From assembly GCA_946807835.1 (NCBI GenBank), contig OX327706.1:25657001-25721000 (forward strand): DNA of 64,000 nt. The letters run 5' to 3'. The notes under the pieces are model-generated. The model was given only the letters and a program-made list of their open reading frames with translations, had not been told where the DNA came from and searched no databases. The stretch is from Ailanthus altissimus. Its lineage: Eukaryota > Streptophyta > Magnoliopsida > Sapindales > Simaroubaceae. The position numbers and the translations under genes were made by a program. This document shows positions 1-11,819 of the stretch, piece after piece (position 1 is the stretch's first letter; each line of letters begins with the position of its first letter).

Positions 1-436
1 AATTCATCTTGAATTTTTTATTCTGGGTCGAAAATTTTTGAAATTCAAATCATAAAGGGGAATCATTAATTATTTCTTCCCAACAACCATGCGAAGGTTT
101 CACCTTTTCAACTTGAATGCGCAGGACTTGGGGACTAAAGTTACAGGAAAAGTTGCTTTATTAGTTAACTTCAAATAAAGTTGGTGAAGCTCTTAAAAAA
201 AAAGCACAAAGAATTAGAAACCCATGTGTAGGCTACAGACAGAATAATTATTGTGCAAATAATGCGAATTCATTGAAAACTTTCAAATCTTGTCTGATTT
301 TACTTGCAAACAATTCTCTAAAATTTTTAATTTCCTTTGACATCGTTTGTAATTCTCGCCTTATTGGCGCTGTAGTAAACTTTTCTACAAATCCTGTCCA
401 TCTTCTGCGTTTTTACTATTATCGCATCACACCTGG
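1..436. other. Left flank, no recognisable gene
   Basis: AT-rich DNA up to the first LTR. The only open frame is a short minus-strand one that runs into the LTR, with no recognisable domain. Nothing functional is seen here. Confidence 0.5.
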
Positions 437-1797
437 TATAATACACGCTTAAAAAATAGGTCGGTGGTAAAATTAATAATTTGATAAAAAAAGAAAGAGA
501 AAAAGGAAAGGGCAAGCAGAGGCTTTTATATATATATATATATATATATTTGTTTTGTTAAGGAGAAGCAAATAAAAACAGGAGAAGAAGAAGTAAAAGT
601 CGAAAGAGAGAAAAAACAAAAGGGGGGAGACAGGAAGAAACCGAGAAGAAAAAGAGAAAGAGAAAGAAAAAAAGAAGAAGAAGGAGGAAAAACAACGAAA
701 AAAATAAAAAATTTTAAAAAATTAATTGGGTAGTTAAATTTATATTCAGTAATATTGTGAGAGATGTACCGATAACAGGTAAATCTTAAAATTCAGAATT
801 AGTTTAGGATTAGCACACTTTTGTGAGTAGATAATTATATATATTTTATATATTTTTAATACAGCTATTTATGACTAAATTATGCGTTATCAAATTTAGT
901 CATAATTTATTTTAAAAAAATAAATATTTATGTTATTTAGTATATTCAAAAATATTTTAAAATTTATTATAGTATAGTTTATGATTAAATTTAGTACAGA
1001 AATAATTATTTCAGAATAATTATAGTCATAATATTATATAGTAGTAGTTTTTGAACCACCATATGAGTACCCTCTTCTTTAATATAGTTGCTCTGCGCAT
1101 GCGTTAAACCAGTTTAGTTTGCTCTACCCGAGCGATGTAACATTCCGCCGAGTTAGATCAGATCAAATCCCTCGCTCTGCCTGTGTGTGAGTTACTCCGT
1201 CAGGTTAGACCAATTTTTCTCTGGGTACAAGTTTGATGTAATTTTCAATATATATATGTAGTACATGTTTTCAGAGCTATGTTACATATATTCAGTCTGA
1301 TAATAAATTTTATGATAGTTTATGCTTCTAGATTTTCAGATCCCCAGTATTATGTTATGATTTAATTTTAGTACAGATTTTTTTGACAACTTATATTTAA
1401 GTACAAGTTTATTAACTACTTAGTATACAGTTTCATGATTATTTTATCTGACAGATTTATATGTGTACAATACATATAAAGTATATAATATTTTCAGATT
1501 ATGTCCACTCACTGAGCCACAAGTTCACCATTTTTCATATTTTTTCAGGTTGTCACAAGAATTCGTGTAGTGTGCCACAGTCATCACATTTTGAGGTTGG
1601 CCCACAATACGCATAGTTGCACAAGTGTCTCAGTCTGTGTATTTGTATATATTTATGTATATTGGAGTACACGTGTACACATTTTATTGAGGCAGGTAGC
1701 CTCGCTATATTATATGTATGAGTAAAGAGTATGTTAATCATATGTCATCACAAGATCCACCTCGATTCTCGAAAAGGGCTCGGATCGAGTCATGTCA
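437..1797 (+). repeat. 5' LTR of the Ty3/gypsy element
   Basis: It aligns with 6748-8163 over its whole length. The 5' end reads TATAATACACG where the 3' copy has TGTAATACACG, so the usual TG start has mutated. It ends in CA at 1797, just before the primer binding site. It contains a (TA)n run near 527-549 and a long purine-only tract (about 556-700). Confidence 0.88.
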
Positions 1798-1799
1798 AT

Positions 1800-1814
1800 T
1801 TGGTATCAAAGCAT
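1800..1814 (+). other. Primer binding site (tRNA-Met type)
   Basis: TTTGGTATCAAAGCATGG begins two bases after the 5' LTR and matches the usual plant initiator-tRNA-Met primer site TGGTATCAGAGC with one change. Confidence 0.85.
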
Positions 1815-1899
1815 GGTTTTAGATTCTGTAGACTAGTACATAATACATGCATGTTAGAGATGTCATTAATGAATTGTTGCATTTTTATAGATTTTCATC

Positions 1900-3130
1900 A
1901 TGCATCCACGTGACTGACCTCGCATGAAACTTGTGGCTGAACTGGGAGCTCCCTTAGTATCAGATAGAAGGGAGGAACCTATTAGAGAGGAAGTAGCTGA
2001 GTTAGTTTCCCCTGTATTCAGACCTCAAACTCAGCTTAATCCTATTGTAGAGGAGATACACCCTCAGCTAGTGCCACAACCTGTGATACAGCCTATATAG
2101 GGACAGCTTGATAGACTTGCCTTAGAGCAATCTATAGATAGACTGGCTCAATTAGTTACTGTTGTAGTGGAGAGATAAACACAGGGACCACCCAAGAGAG
2201 AGAACACAATAGAGCGTGTTCGTAGTTTGAGGGCAGAGAATTTTTCAGGCACTAAAGAGCCAGCTGATGCAGAGTCATGGCTAACCAAAGTAGAATGAAT
2301 ATTTGATGTTATGAGATGTACTGATGATGAGAGAGTTTCATTTGCTACATTTTTAATTGAGGGTAGGGCATACTACTGGTGGAGATCAGTATCACGTAGA
2401 TATGAATTTATGATTAGTTTGGCTAATTCTTGTAAAAAATTTAATGTTAAATTCTTTCCTATGGTTTACCAAGACATCCAGGCTAGTAAGTTCTTTGAGC
2501 TAGAACATGGATCGATGACAATGGAGGAATACGAGAATCGATTTATAGAGTTATCAAGGTTCACTTCATATGCAATACAGAATGAGATGGATAAATGTAA
2601 GAGATTTGAACAGGGCCTTAGAGGCAATATCAGGACAACAATTATAGCTATGGGGCACAGTGATTTCAGTGAGTTAATAGGGGCTGCAATGAGAGTTGAG
2701 AGAAGCCTAGTAAAGGCACACAGAGCCCAGTCATTCAAGTAGAGATCAAGCCATGGTTAGTCAGTTGGTAGATCAAGTAGCATTAGAGCACCTGGAAGAG
2801 AGACATCCATACATGGTATTCTGGTAGACAACTATATGGTCAGAGTCCTATGCTATCAGGAGGACAGAGACAGAGTCATAGTCAGAGTTTTGTGCCTCCA
2901 TCTGTTGGAAGCAACATAGGGAATCAGTGGCCCCGAAGTGGTAGCTAGATAAGTAGTAGTGCTAGTATGAGAAGGTACCCTCAGTGTTCCATTTGTGGCA
3001 AGAATCATGAGAGATAGTGTCTGAGAGGGTTTTAGAGGTTGCTACCATTGCGGACAAGCTGGACATTTAAAGAGAGATTGCCCTCATCTTCTTCAGAGTA
3101 GCAGCTTAGTACAAAGTACAACTTCTCAGG
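1900..3130 (+). pseudogene. gag of the Ty3/gypsy element, broken
   Basis: This encoded the capsid-nucleocapsid protein that packages element RNA. The longest open piece is 2311-2742, a retrotransposon gag domain with the motif FLIEGRAYYWW and the later FEQGLRGNIRTTI. About 300 bp downstream a CCHC zinc knuckle is readable near 3035-3080 (CYHCGQAGHLKRDC, spacing CX2CX4HX4C intact). The frame upstream of 2311 can be followed back to an ATG at 1900 but contains stop codons, for example at the end of KVE(stop)IFDVM. Several stops look like C-to-T or G-to-A changes of Gln and Trp codons. Confidence 0.85.
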
Positions 3131-3289
3131 GTTTTCAAGGTGGCAGTGACAATATTCAAAGACATTGAGGATCTCAGATAGAAGAGCCTATCTCTAGTAC
3201 TAGTGTACAACCTAGAGCTTTAGAAGCTAGTAGAGATCTACAGAAGGGTCAGCCAGGTTGACCTCGTAATCAGGCACATGTATTTGCTT

Positions 3290-3620
3290 TGACTTAGCAA
3301 GAGGCATAAGCTACCCCAGATGTTGTTACAGGTATGCTGACTATTTTTGGCTGAAAGGCCCATATTTTAATTGATCCGAACTCTACGCATTCTTTTATTT
3401 CTCGTATCTTTGCTGTGCATGCGGATAGAGTGTTAAAACCCCTAGATTGTAGTTTGGTGGTAGCCACACTGGTTAGAGAATCATTATTGGCTAAGAATGT
3501 ATTTCGGGGTTGTGTTATCAAAGTGGGTAGTAGTGAGATGGTAGCAGATTTAATTCCTCTTGATATACATAATTTTGATGCAATACTTGGGATGGACTAG
3601 TTAGGTAATTACCATGCTAC
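3290..3620 (+). pseudogene. Aspartic protease domain of the Ty3/gypsy element, broken
   Basis: The retroelement protease matures the Gag-Pol polyprotein. The active-site region reads ILIDPNSTHSFIS, so the catalytic Asp is kept but the usual D-S/P-G turn has Asn in place of Gly. The tail ILGMD(stop)LGNYHA shows a Trp codon (TGG) changed to TAG at 3598-3600. Both changes argue for an inactive protease. Confidence 0.8.
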
Positions 3621-3899
3621 TGTAGACTGTTTTTGAAAGGAGGTTATATTCAAAAGACATGGAGAGTCTGATATTATTTTTTGTGGAGAACGATGAGTTC
3701 TTCCATCCTGTGTTATATCTGCTATGACAGTTAAACAGTTGCTCAGAAAATGATGTTCAGCCTATTTGACACATATTATTGATACCGGTGTCAATTAGGC
3801 TACATTAGAATATATTCTAGTGGTCAGAGATTTTTCATATATATTTTTTGAAGATCTTCCAGGCTTACCACCAGATAGAGAGATTGATTTTGGTATTAA

Positions 3900-5160
3900 T
3901 TTGGTTCCAAACATAAATCCTATCTCCAAAGCACCATATAGAATGACCCCCTAAGAATTAAAAGAATAGAGGACTCAGTTAAAAGAATTGGTAGATAAGA
4001 GTTTCATCAAACTTAGTGTATCGCCATGGGGAGCACTGGTATTATTTTTTAAAAAGAAAGATGGAACTTTGAAATTATGCATTAATTTTTGGGAGTTAAA
4101 TAAAGTCACTATACGTAACAAGTACCCACTTCTTCGTATTTATTTGATTAGTTACAGGGTGCAAAGGTTTTCTCAAAGATCGATCTACGATCAAGGTATC
4201 ATCAGTTAAAGATCACAGATATTGATGTGTCTAAGACTGCATTCAAAACTCGATATAGGCATTATGAATTTTTGGTAATGTCATTTGGGTTGACTAATGC
4301 TTCAGCTGCATTCATGGACCTTATGAATAAGGTATTTTGTCCTTATCTTGATCGATTTGTTATAGTTTTTATTGATGATATTCTTGTATATTCACGAAGT
4401 ACAGAGGAGCATGCAGAACATTTGAGGATAGTGTTACAGACTTTAAGGAATAAATAATTATATGCTAAGTTCAGCAAATGTCAATTCTGGCTAGATAAAG
4501 TTACATTTCTAGGCCATGTGATCTCAGCAGATGAAATTTATGTGGATCCTCAGAAAATTGAAGCTGTGGTAAATTAAGAGCGACCAACTAATGTGACAAA
4601 TTAAAAGTTTTCTAGGTCTAGCAGGTTATTATCAGAGATGTTTAAAGACTTCTTTAAGATTGTTGCACCACTTACAATGTTAACTAAAAAAAATGTAAAT
4701 TTTGTGTGGACTGATGAATGTGAACGTAGTTTTCAAGAACTTAAAAAGAGATTGACTTTAACTCCTATTCTCACTCTTTCATCTGGCACCGCAGGATTTA
4801 TAATTTACAGTGATGCTTCTAGACAGGGATTAGGTTGTGTATTGATGCAGCTTGGTAAGGTGATAGCTTATGCTTCTAGGCAGCTTAAGAAACATGAATT
4901 GAATTATCCAACTCATGATTTAGAATTGGTAGCAGTAGTATTCGCCTTGAAGATTTGGAGACATTATCTATATGGTGTTACATGTCAAATCTTCACTTAT
5001 CACAAAAGTTTAAAGTATTTGTTCACAGAGAAAGATCTGAATCTGAGACCATGGAGATGGTTAGAGTTAATAAAAGATTATAACTGTACGATTGATTATC
5101 ATCCAGGTAATGCGAATGTGGTAGTAGATGCATTTAACATGAAGTCTTCTAGCTCTATAA
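3900..5160 (+). pseudogene. Reverse transcriptase and RNase H of the Ty3/gypsy element, broken
   Basis: RT motifs appear in order: [13 protein letters not shown] and [13 protein letters not shown] (open piece 3988-4209), then [23 protein letters not shown] and the catalytic [12 protein letters not shown] (4227-4457; the two Asp of the YxDD box are present as FIDD). A frameshift near 4140-4160 separates these pieces. RNase H follows in 4638-5300 with [13 protein letters not shown]. The normally conserved TDHKSLKYL is TYHKSLKYL here, an Asp-to-Tyr loss. DAFNMK replaces the usual DALSR. Stops at 4456, 4575 and 4602 interrupt the connecting segment. Confidence 0.9.
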
Positions 5161-5300
5161 CTTATTTGAAAGTGACTTATCTTCCATTGTTAGTTGAGTT
5201 AAGGTCTATGGAGGTTGAATTGTCTGTAGACAAGTCTAGAGTCCTTCTAGCACATTTTCAAGTTAGGCATATGTTGATTGATCAGATTCGAGAGATGTAA

Positions 5301-6488
5301 GATCAGGATCCTAATTTAGTTAAATTTAAGCAAGAAGTAAGGAATGGAATGCGGACTGATTTTATGTTGAAAGCTGATGAGACATTAGTTATGGGTAACA
5401 GGCTTTGTGTTCTAAATAACTCTGAGTTAAAGAAGCAGATTTTAGAAGAAGCTCACAGCTCAGCTTATGCTATACATCCTGGCAGTACTAAAATGTATCG
5501 TACTCTGAGAGAACATTACTGGTGGCAAGGTATGAGAAGAGAGATTGTAGAGTTTGTATCTCACTGCCTGATTTGTCAGCAGGTTAAGGTAGAACATCAG
5601 AGGCTAGCAGGATTATCTCAACCACTTCCAGTTCCTGAATGGACGTGGGAACATATTACCATGGACTTTGTTATTAGACTTCCTCATACTCAGATAGGTC
5701 ATGATAGTATTTGGGTGATTGTTGATCGACTCACAAAGTCTGCTCATTTCCTATTCTATAAGATTTCATACTCATTAGATAGGTTGGCTCATTTGTATGT
5801 GCGTGAGATTGTACGGTTACATGGGACTCCAATGTCCATCGTATCAGATAGAGACCTTAGATTCACTTCTAGATTTTGGCATAGCTTACAGAAGGCCTTA
5901 GGCAGTAAGCTAAACTTTAATACAGCTTTTCATCCTCAGACAGATGGACAGTTGGAGAGAACTATACAGATATTAGAGGATATGCTCAGAGCTTATATGT
6001 CATAGCTTAAGGGTAATTGGGATGATTATTTACCATTGATGGAGTTTGCATATAATAATAGTTATCAGTCTAGCATTCAGATGGCACCGTATGAGGCTTT
6101 ATACGGAAGAAAATGCAGAACTTTGATTTGTTGGGATGAGGTTGGAGAAAGAAAATTGTTGGGTTTAGAGATTATCCAAGCCACTAGTGAGAAGATCAGT
6201 ATTATCAGAGACAAACTCAAGGCAGCTCAAGACAGACAGAAGAGTTATGTAGATAAACATCGTAGACAGCTTGAGTTTGCAGTAGGAGACAAAGTCTTCT
6301 TACGGATCTCACCATGGAAGGGTGTACTTCATTTTGGGAAATATAAAAAATTAAGTCTTAGATATATTGAGCCATATGATATTTTAGAAAGGGTTGGTGT
6401 GGTTACGTACCACTTAGCATTACCACATGAGTTGTCACGCATTCATGATGTGTGTTCATGTTTTTATGTTGCGGAAGTATATACCTGA
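5301..6488 (+). pseudogene. Integrase of the Ty3/gypsy element, broken
   Basis: The integrase inserts the DNA copy into the genome. The HHCC zinc-binding part reads HPGSTKMYRTLREHYWW then CLICQQVK. The catalytic DDE core is readable and its three acids are all present: TMDFVIRLP, IVSDRDLRFTSRFW and HPQTDGQLERTIQ. The frame breaks at 6003 (CAG changed to TAG) and reopens at 6036-6488 with MEFAYNNSYQSS and PYEALYGRKCR. It is one of the best kept parts of the element. Confidence 0.92.
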
Positions 6489-6499
6489 CCCTTCTCACA

Positions 6500-6699
6500 T
6501 TCTAGATACTCAGTCAGTTTAGTTGAGAATAGACTTGACTTATGACGAGGAATCTGTTCAGATAGTGGACTATCGCCAGCAAGTACTACGTAATAAGATT
6601 ATTCTGCTAGTTAAAGTCATATGGAGGAATCATGTAGTGAAAAAGGCTACATGGGAACGAGAGGATCACATTAAAGTTCAGTATCCTCATTTGTTTTAG
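6500..6699 (+). pseudogene. Chromodomain-like C-terminal tail of the gypsy polyprotein
   Basis: In frame with a broken polyprotein, the text VIWRNHVVKKATWERED ends in QYPHLF and a stop at 6697-6699. In intact plant chromoviruses this region is a chromodomain-like module that steers insertion to heterochromatin; here I infer the same origin from wording and position. Confidence 0.6.
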
Positions 6700-6747
6700 A
6701 GAAGTACAAGAATTTTGAGGACAAAATTTTTATAAGGGTGGAGGAAT

Positions 6748-8163
6748 TGTAATACACGTGTATGCTTAATAAATAAGTTGGTGGTAAAATTAATAATTTG
6801 GTTAAAAAAGAAAGAGCAAGTGGCGGCTTATATATATAGTTGTTTTGTTTGTTTTGTTATGGAGAAGCAAATAGAAATAAGAGAAGAAGAAGTAAAAGCC
6901 GAAAGAGAAAAGAGAGAAAATGAAGAAAAGAAAAAGAACGAAGAAGAAGAAAAAAAAGGAAAAAAATGGGGAGAAAGGAAGAAATCGAGAAGAAAAAGAG
7001 AAAGAAAAAGAAAAAAAGAAGGAGAAGAAGAAAAAACAACAGCCGAAAGAAATATGAAATTTCAGGAAATTAGTTGGGTAGTTAGATTTATACCCAGCGA
7101 TTTAAATGGAGGTGTACCGTTAATGGGTAGATCTCCGAATCCAGAACCACTTTAAAATTAGCACACTTTTGTGAGTGGATAACTATATATATTTTATATA
7201 TTTTTAATACAACCGTTTATAACTAAATTACGCGTTATCAAATTTAGTCATAATTTATTTCAGACAAATAAATATTTATACTATTTAATATATTCAAAAA
7301 TATTTTAGAATTTATTATAGTATAGTTTATGATTACATTTAGCATAGAAATAATTATTTCAAAATAATTACAGTCATGATATTATATAGTAGTAGTTTTT
7401 TAACCACCATATGAGTACCCTCCTTTTTAGTGTAGTTGCTTTGTGCATGCGTTAGACCAGTTTAGTTTGCTTTACCAGAGCGATGTAACATTTCGTCGGG
7501 TTAGACCAACTCAAATTCTCCGCTCTGCCTGTGCGTGAGTTACTCCTCCAGGTTAGACCAATTTTTTTCCGAGTACAAGTTTGGTGTGATTTTCAATATA
7601 TATATATATATATATATATGTAGTACATGTTTTCAGAGTTATGTTACATATATTCAGCCTGATAATAAATTTTATGCTTTCAAATTTTCAAATCCCCAAT
7701 ATTATGTTATGATTTTAGTTTTAGCACAAATTTTTATGATAACTTATATTTCAGTACAAGTTTATTAACTATTCAGTATACAGTTTTATGATTATTTTAT
7801 CTGACAGATTTATACGTGTACAATACATATAAAGTATATAATATTTTTAGATTATGTACACTTATTGAGCCACAAACTCACTATTTTTTTTAATTTTTTT
7901 AAGTTGTCACAAAAATTCATACAGTGTGATATAATCATCATATTTTGAAGTTGACTTACAATACACAAAATTACATAAATATCTTAATTTATATATTTAT
8001 ATATCTTTATGAATATTAGAGTATATATATATATATATATATTTTTTTTTATTAAAATAAAGAATTTTATTATATTATATATATAAAAAAATAATATATT
8101 AATAAGATGTCATAACAGAATTGGCTTTGATTCTCAAAAAGAAGTTCTAATCGGGTCCTATCA
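6748..8163 (+). repeat. 3' LTR of the Ty3/gypsy element
   Basis: It starts TGTAATACACG straight after the polypurine tract and ends in CA at 8163. It is about 55 bp longer than the 5' LTR and visibly diverged from it, including extra (TA)n (7597-7619). A purine-rich tract (6856-7040) gives an apparent Lys/Glu open frame, which is low-complexity LTR sequence and not a gene. Confidence 0.88.
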
Positions 8164-8920
8164 CCTCGGATGCCACTGCTGCTCTGAAAGCATTCGTTTA
8201 ATGACGACATGATAGAAAGTCTAAACAAATATTCATTTTTTACACTGTCAAAGCTTTTCTGTTGAAAACATACGTTTTTGTTGTTGGGGTAAATTTGATA
8301 CAGTAAACAAATCTCTCTTAGTTGCAAAAATAACCTTAGTTGAACCCTATTCCAATCAAACTTTCGGTATATGTGTTTGCTTTTATCATTTTTTCTTTTT
8401 GCAAAAGTGTTGTTTTTCCTTCTTTTTTTTTTAATTGGAAGTTTCTTCCTTCTTGCTCAAATCCGATGTTAGCAGGTGTCTTTCAAATTTCTCTTTTTGT
8501 TTTGTTGCTCTTCGTGTAAATAAACTTGTTTCTATATTTTTTTTCAACCCTAATTAGGGTTAAACCTTGAATTAAGTTGCATAGTCCAAATATTTGGGTT
8601 TATAGAAGGAGGCTTGCAACTCCTATATCTACACAAGAGATTTGGATTCTACTACTTAAAAGTATAAGAAAAGCTATACTTTGGTTTCTAAAAATAAAAA
8701 AAAGCTATACTATATCCGATAAAAAATACTAAATTTTTTTTAATCACCAAATTTTTATCCTTTCCCAAAGGCTAAGTCTTGTTTGTGTAACTTAAGGCGG
8801 GAACTTTACAAACCGAAGTTGGGCTGAAATTCCTCGAGCGTGGTGACAATTCCACCCCATCTAATATGTAATGACACCCCATATCTAAATAAATTCTACC
8901 AAAATTATAGAATTCACACT
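8164..8920. other. Intergenic, nothing recognised
   Basis: AT-rich flank of the gypsy element. Short open frames here have no domain, and the one at 8070-8327 (minus) straddles the LTR end. I see no gene. Confidence 0.5.
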
Positions 8921-8925
8921 ACCTA

Positions 8926-9800
8926 ATGAGTTAATTTTTCATAATATTATAATGGGCCCTTGTTACCATTTATACCATTTTCGTTTCCTTTTGCAATTTC
9001 GGTTTCGACACGGTAGATCGGGTAAATATAAACTGTAAATTACTTTTATATTATAAAATTAGGCCAAAAATAATATGATTTAAAAAAATTTAGATGAACC
9101 TTAAATATTAGAGATATTCAAAAATTAGAAATAATAATAATAAAATTATATTTTAATAGAATAGATGTCGAGTACCTTTTAAATTATCTTAAATATAATG
9201 GATATCAAATACCTTTGAAACTATTTTGAAGAAGTCGACATAACTTTAAAGATTTCAAGTAATAAATAAATTATTGTGAGTGTTATAAAAAATTATATAA
9301 ATATAAAGTTAAAGAAGATAATTCTATTATTGAACTCATCTTGGCAAAAAAATACTAAAAGCAACAATGAGATCAAATAATTTCTTTTTGTAATATGATA
9401 ATAACACACTAAAATTTCTTTTCACATTACGAAAAATAAGAATTAAAATTTAAATTGATATCAGTTTAAAAACTAAACAAGCAACATTGGATACATATTT
9501 TATGAAGGCCTCCTAGATACATCAAATAGATTTAATTGATTATTAATTTATGCAGTAAGTGAATTCTATATGCAACTATAAGATTTTTTTACTATAATAT
9601 ATTATTTTATAAATTTATTGAATTATTAATTTAGCACCTTGGCCCTAGAGATTGAAAAAAAAATATTTAATCGATGTTATCAATTTATTGAGTATTCATT
9701 TATCAAGATTACTGTACCTCATGAGTAAATTTTTGCATAATATTATAATTGGCCTTATTACTATTTATACCATTTTCGTTTCCTTTTTTATTCTTTTTTT
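8926..9800. repeat. Dispersed repeat enclosed by a short direct repeat
   Basis: About 75-80 bp near 8930-9003 (TTTATACCATTTTCGTTTCC) recur at 9716-9792 with few changes. Between them, 9370-9650 is similar to the reverse complement of about 45000-45290; shared stretches include CACTAAAATTTCTTTTC and GAATTATTAATTTAG. This fits an old non-autonomous element of unknown class present at least twice in the window. Confidence 0.5.
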
Positions 9801-11456
9801 GGATGCACCCATATAGCAAAAAATGCAAAATCTTAAATAAAATTTTTGGAGCAGGATTTGAATCAACTGACAATAAATTTCTTTATTGTCAATAAAGTAT
9901 TGATTAAAAACTAAGAATATAAAATAAAAAATTTTCAAATAATATACATATAAGGAGGTGGTAGAGATGGAAAGGGTAATTTTATTATTAAATTGACTTT
10001 ATTTAGAAATGGGTTGTTATAACAGAATAAATAGAGTGAAATTATCATCACCCGTTCGTCGACCTATAAATAAATGGGTGTAATCAGAATAAAATTGGGT
10101 TGCTTTAGTAACCGTATTTATTTTTGGTCATTAACATATATGGGCCCCCATTTAGAAAATACATGACATCACTTGCAAAAAGATGGTTGCCAACAAACCA
10201 CGATACAAGATCTGATTTCATATGAACAAAATTCTTAGTATTTTGTATGTCGCTACTTTTATCTTTGTATCTTTCTGTGTTCTGTATAATTTGTTGCCAT
10301 GTGTCTTTTGATTTTATTTTATTTTTCAACAGAAGAATTTAAACTCGGGACTTCAATTAGAGTAAAGATAAATGTACTGTCAACTTTTTATTGTTAGGCT
10401 CTTTGTTGTGTTTTATAGCAATTTTTTTGTCATGTGTCTCTGTTTCATTATTTGGTAGTACTTTTTTTTCTCAGTAATATCTATATGAACAAAATCTGTT
10501 AGTTGATTATGAATATTATAGTTTTATATATGAATTCTAGTTGAAATGCCCAAATGCTTGTATTTTGTTGTCATAACACGTTCAAGCTTTTTGTTTTCCT
10601 TCATCATATTAGATTCATATAGTTGTGTTTTCATATTGGAATCATAGATTTTGAAGCTCAATAGCCAAGTTTGGCTGATCAGGAAAAACTTGATATAATG
10701 ACATCCATCGTTTTCTTTTTATAAATTGGGACTTTTGAGTTTGAAACCACTAAATTAGAATATCATAATTCTCAATCTGTTACAAAATAATCAAAGAACT
10801 TTCTACCAATTAAAGAAATCAGAATCTATTTATTTATTTATTTATAAATCTGATCAAGTAATTCTCACCCTTTTTAAGAAATTATGTATCTTTAACTATT
10901 TCGTGACATTTGGCCACGGTACGAGGATTGCAAGTCATTACCAGTTTCCATTTGAAAGAGAAAGTGTATCTAGCAGAACCTGCGGGGACATGAATTCCCA
11001 CAAATTGATAATAATATAAGAACCTGGAAGGGAAACAAGTCTACCGAAGGCACCATACAATATGCACCAAGTAGTTTTCAGTGATGGTTCTTAAACGAGT
11101 CTGATTTCATAGGGAAGTGCAACAATATATGTAGAAACAACTTGGAATTAGTGATTTAAAATTATATGCATATGATTTTGAATTAAAGATTAATAAAAAA
11201 TTAATACGAGATCGAGTGTATATTGAATGTAGGATAAAATAAAAAATTAAAAACAATAAAGAATAAAAAAGTAAGGTGGAAAACTTGCCTAAGCCTTAGC
11301 ACATATCTAATTTAGGAACATTTCTAACATGTTTTAGGATTTTTATTGTTCCATCAAGCAATTTTATATAAATCAAATTAGTTTTTGTTATGACTCATTT
11401 AATAAGACCATTCGAAATTCATGACCTAATTTTTAAAATTTTTTTTTGTTAAAATT
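9801..11456. other. Intergenic, nothing recognised
   Basis: AT-rich sequence without a recognisable domain. A 74-codon minus-strand frame at 10105-10329 has no family features and is taken as chance. Confidence 0.5.
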
Positions 11457-11809
11457 AAGGGTGGGTAAAAAAATCGGGAACCGAAAAATCGAATCGAACT
11501 GGCCGGTTCAGTTCGGTTTTTTTTGAAAAAAATCAATTTAATTTTTTTAGGAAAAAAACCGACCGGTCCAGTTCGGTTTCGGTTTAGTTTTTTTCACTCA
11601 AAAAAATTGAAAAAAAACGAAAAAACCGAAAAAATTGGACCAAAAATTAAAAAAAATTTATAATTTAAAATAAAAAAACAAAAAAAAATCAGTTCGGTTT
11701 AGTTTGGTTTTTCTCATTAAAAAAACCAATTTCAATTTTTTTTTTCAAAAAATAAAACCGGACCAATTCGATTCGGTTTTGCAAAAAATCGGACCGTGCC
11801 CACCCCTAG
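11457..11809. mobile_element. hAT-like foldback MITE built of CCGAACCGA-type repeats
   Basis: The ends are complementary (AAGGGTGGGT on the left, GCCCACCCCTAG on the right). They are bounded by TTAAAATT (11449-11456) and GTAAAATT (11810-11817), an 8 bp target duplication with one mismatch. The whole interior alternates TTCGGTTT with AAACCGA-type words and poly-A/T, so it can fold on itself repeatedly. An 8 bp duplication with AGGGGTGG-like ends suggests the hAT superfamily. It carries no coding sequence. Confidence 0.65.
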
Positions 11810-11819
11810 GTAAAATTGT

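Larger units (their letters stand above)
437..8163 (+). mobile_element. Full-length, inactive Ty3/gypsy retrotransposon (chromovirus, Tekay-like)
   Basis: Two similar ~1.4 kb direct repeats enclose gag, protease, reverse transcriptase, RNase H and integrase in the Ty3/gypsy order. A tRNA-Met primer binding site (TGGTATCAAAGC, 1801-1812) follows the 5' LTR. A polypurine tract (AAGGGTGGAGGA, about 6734-6745) precedes the 3' LTR. Flanks CCTGG (432-436) and CCTCG (8164-8168) look like a 5 bp target duplication with one mismatch. The integrase is followed by a chromodomain-like tail. Together with the long LTRs and the integrase wording this suggests the Tekay/Del lineage, which is a judgement from memory and not an alignment. 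Many in-frame stops and at least one frameshift make it non-autonomous. Confidence 0.93.

Noticed and set aside
6778..7155. 125-codon Lys/Glu-rich frame, and its antisense Leu/Phe frame
   Set aside because: A purine-only tract inside the gypsy 3' LTR. The same tract in the 5' LTR is not open, and composition explains it.
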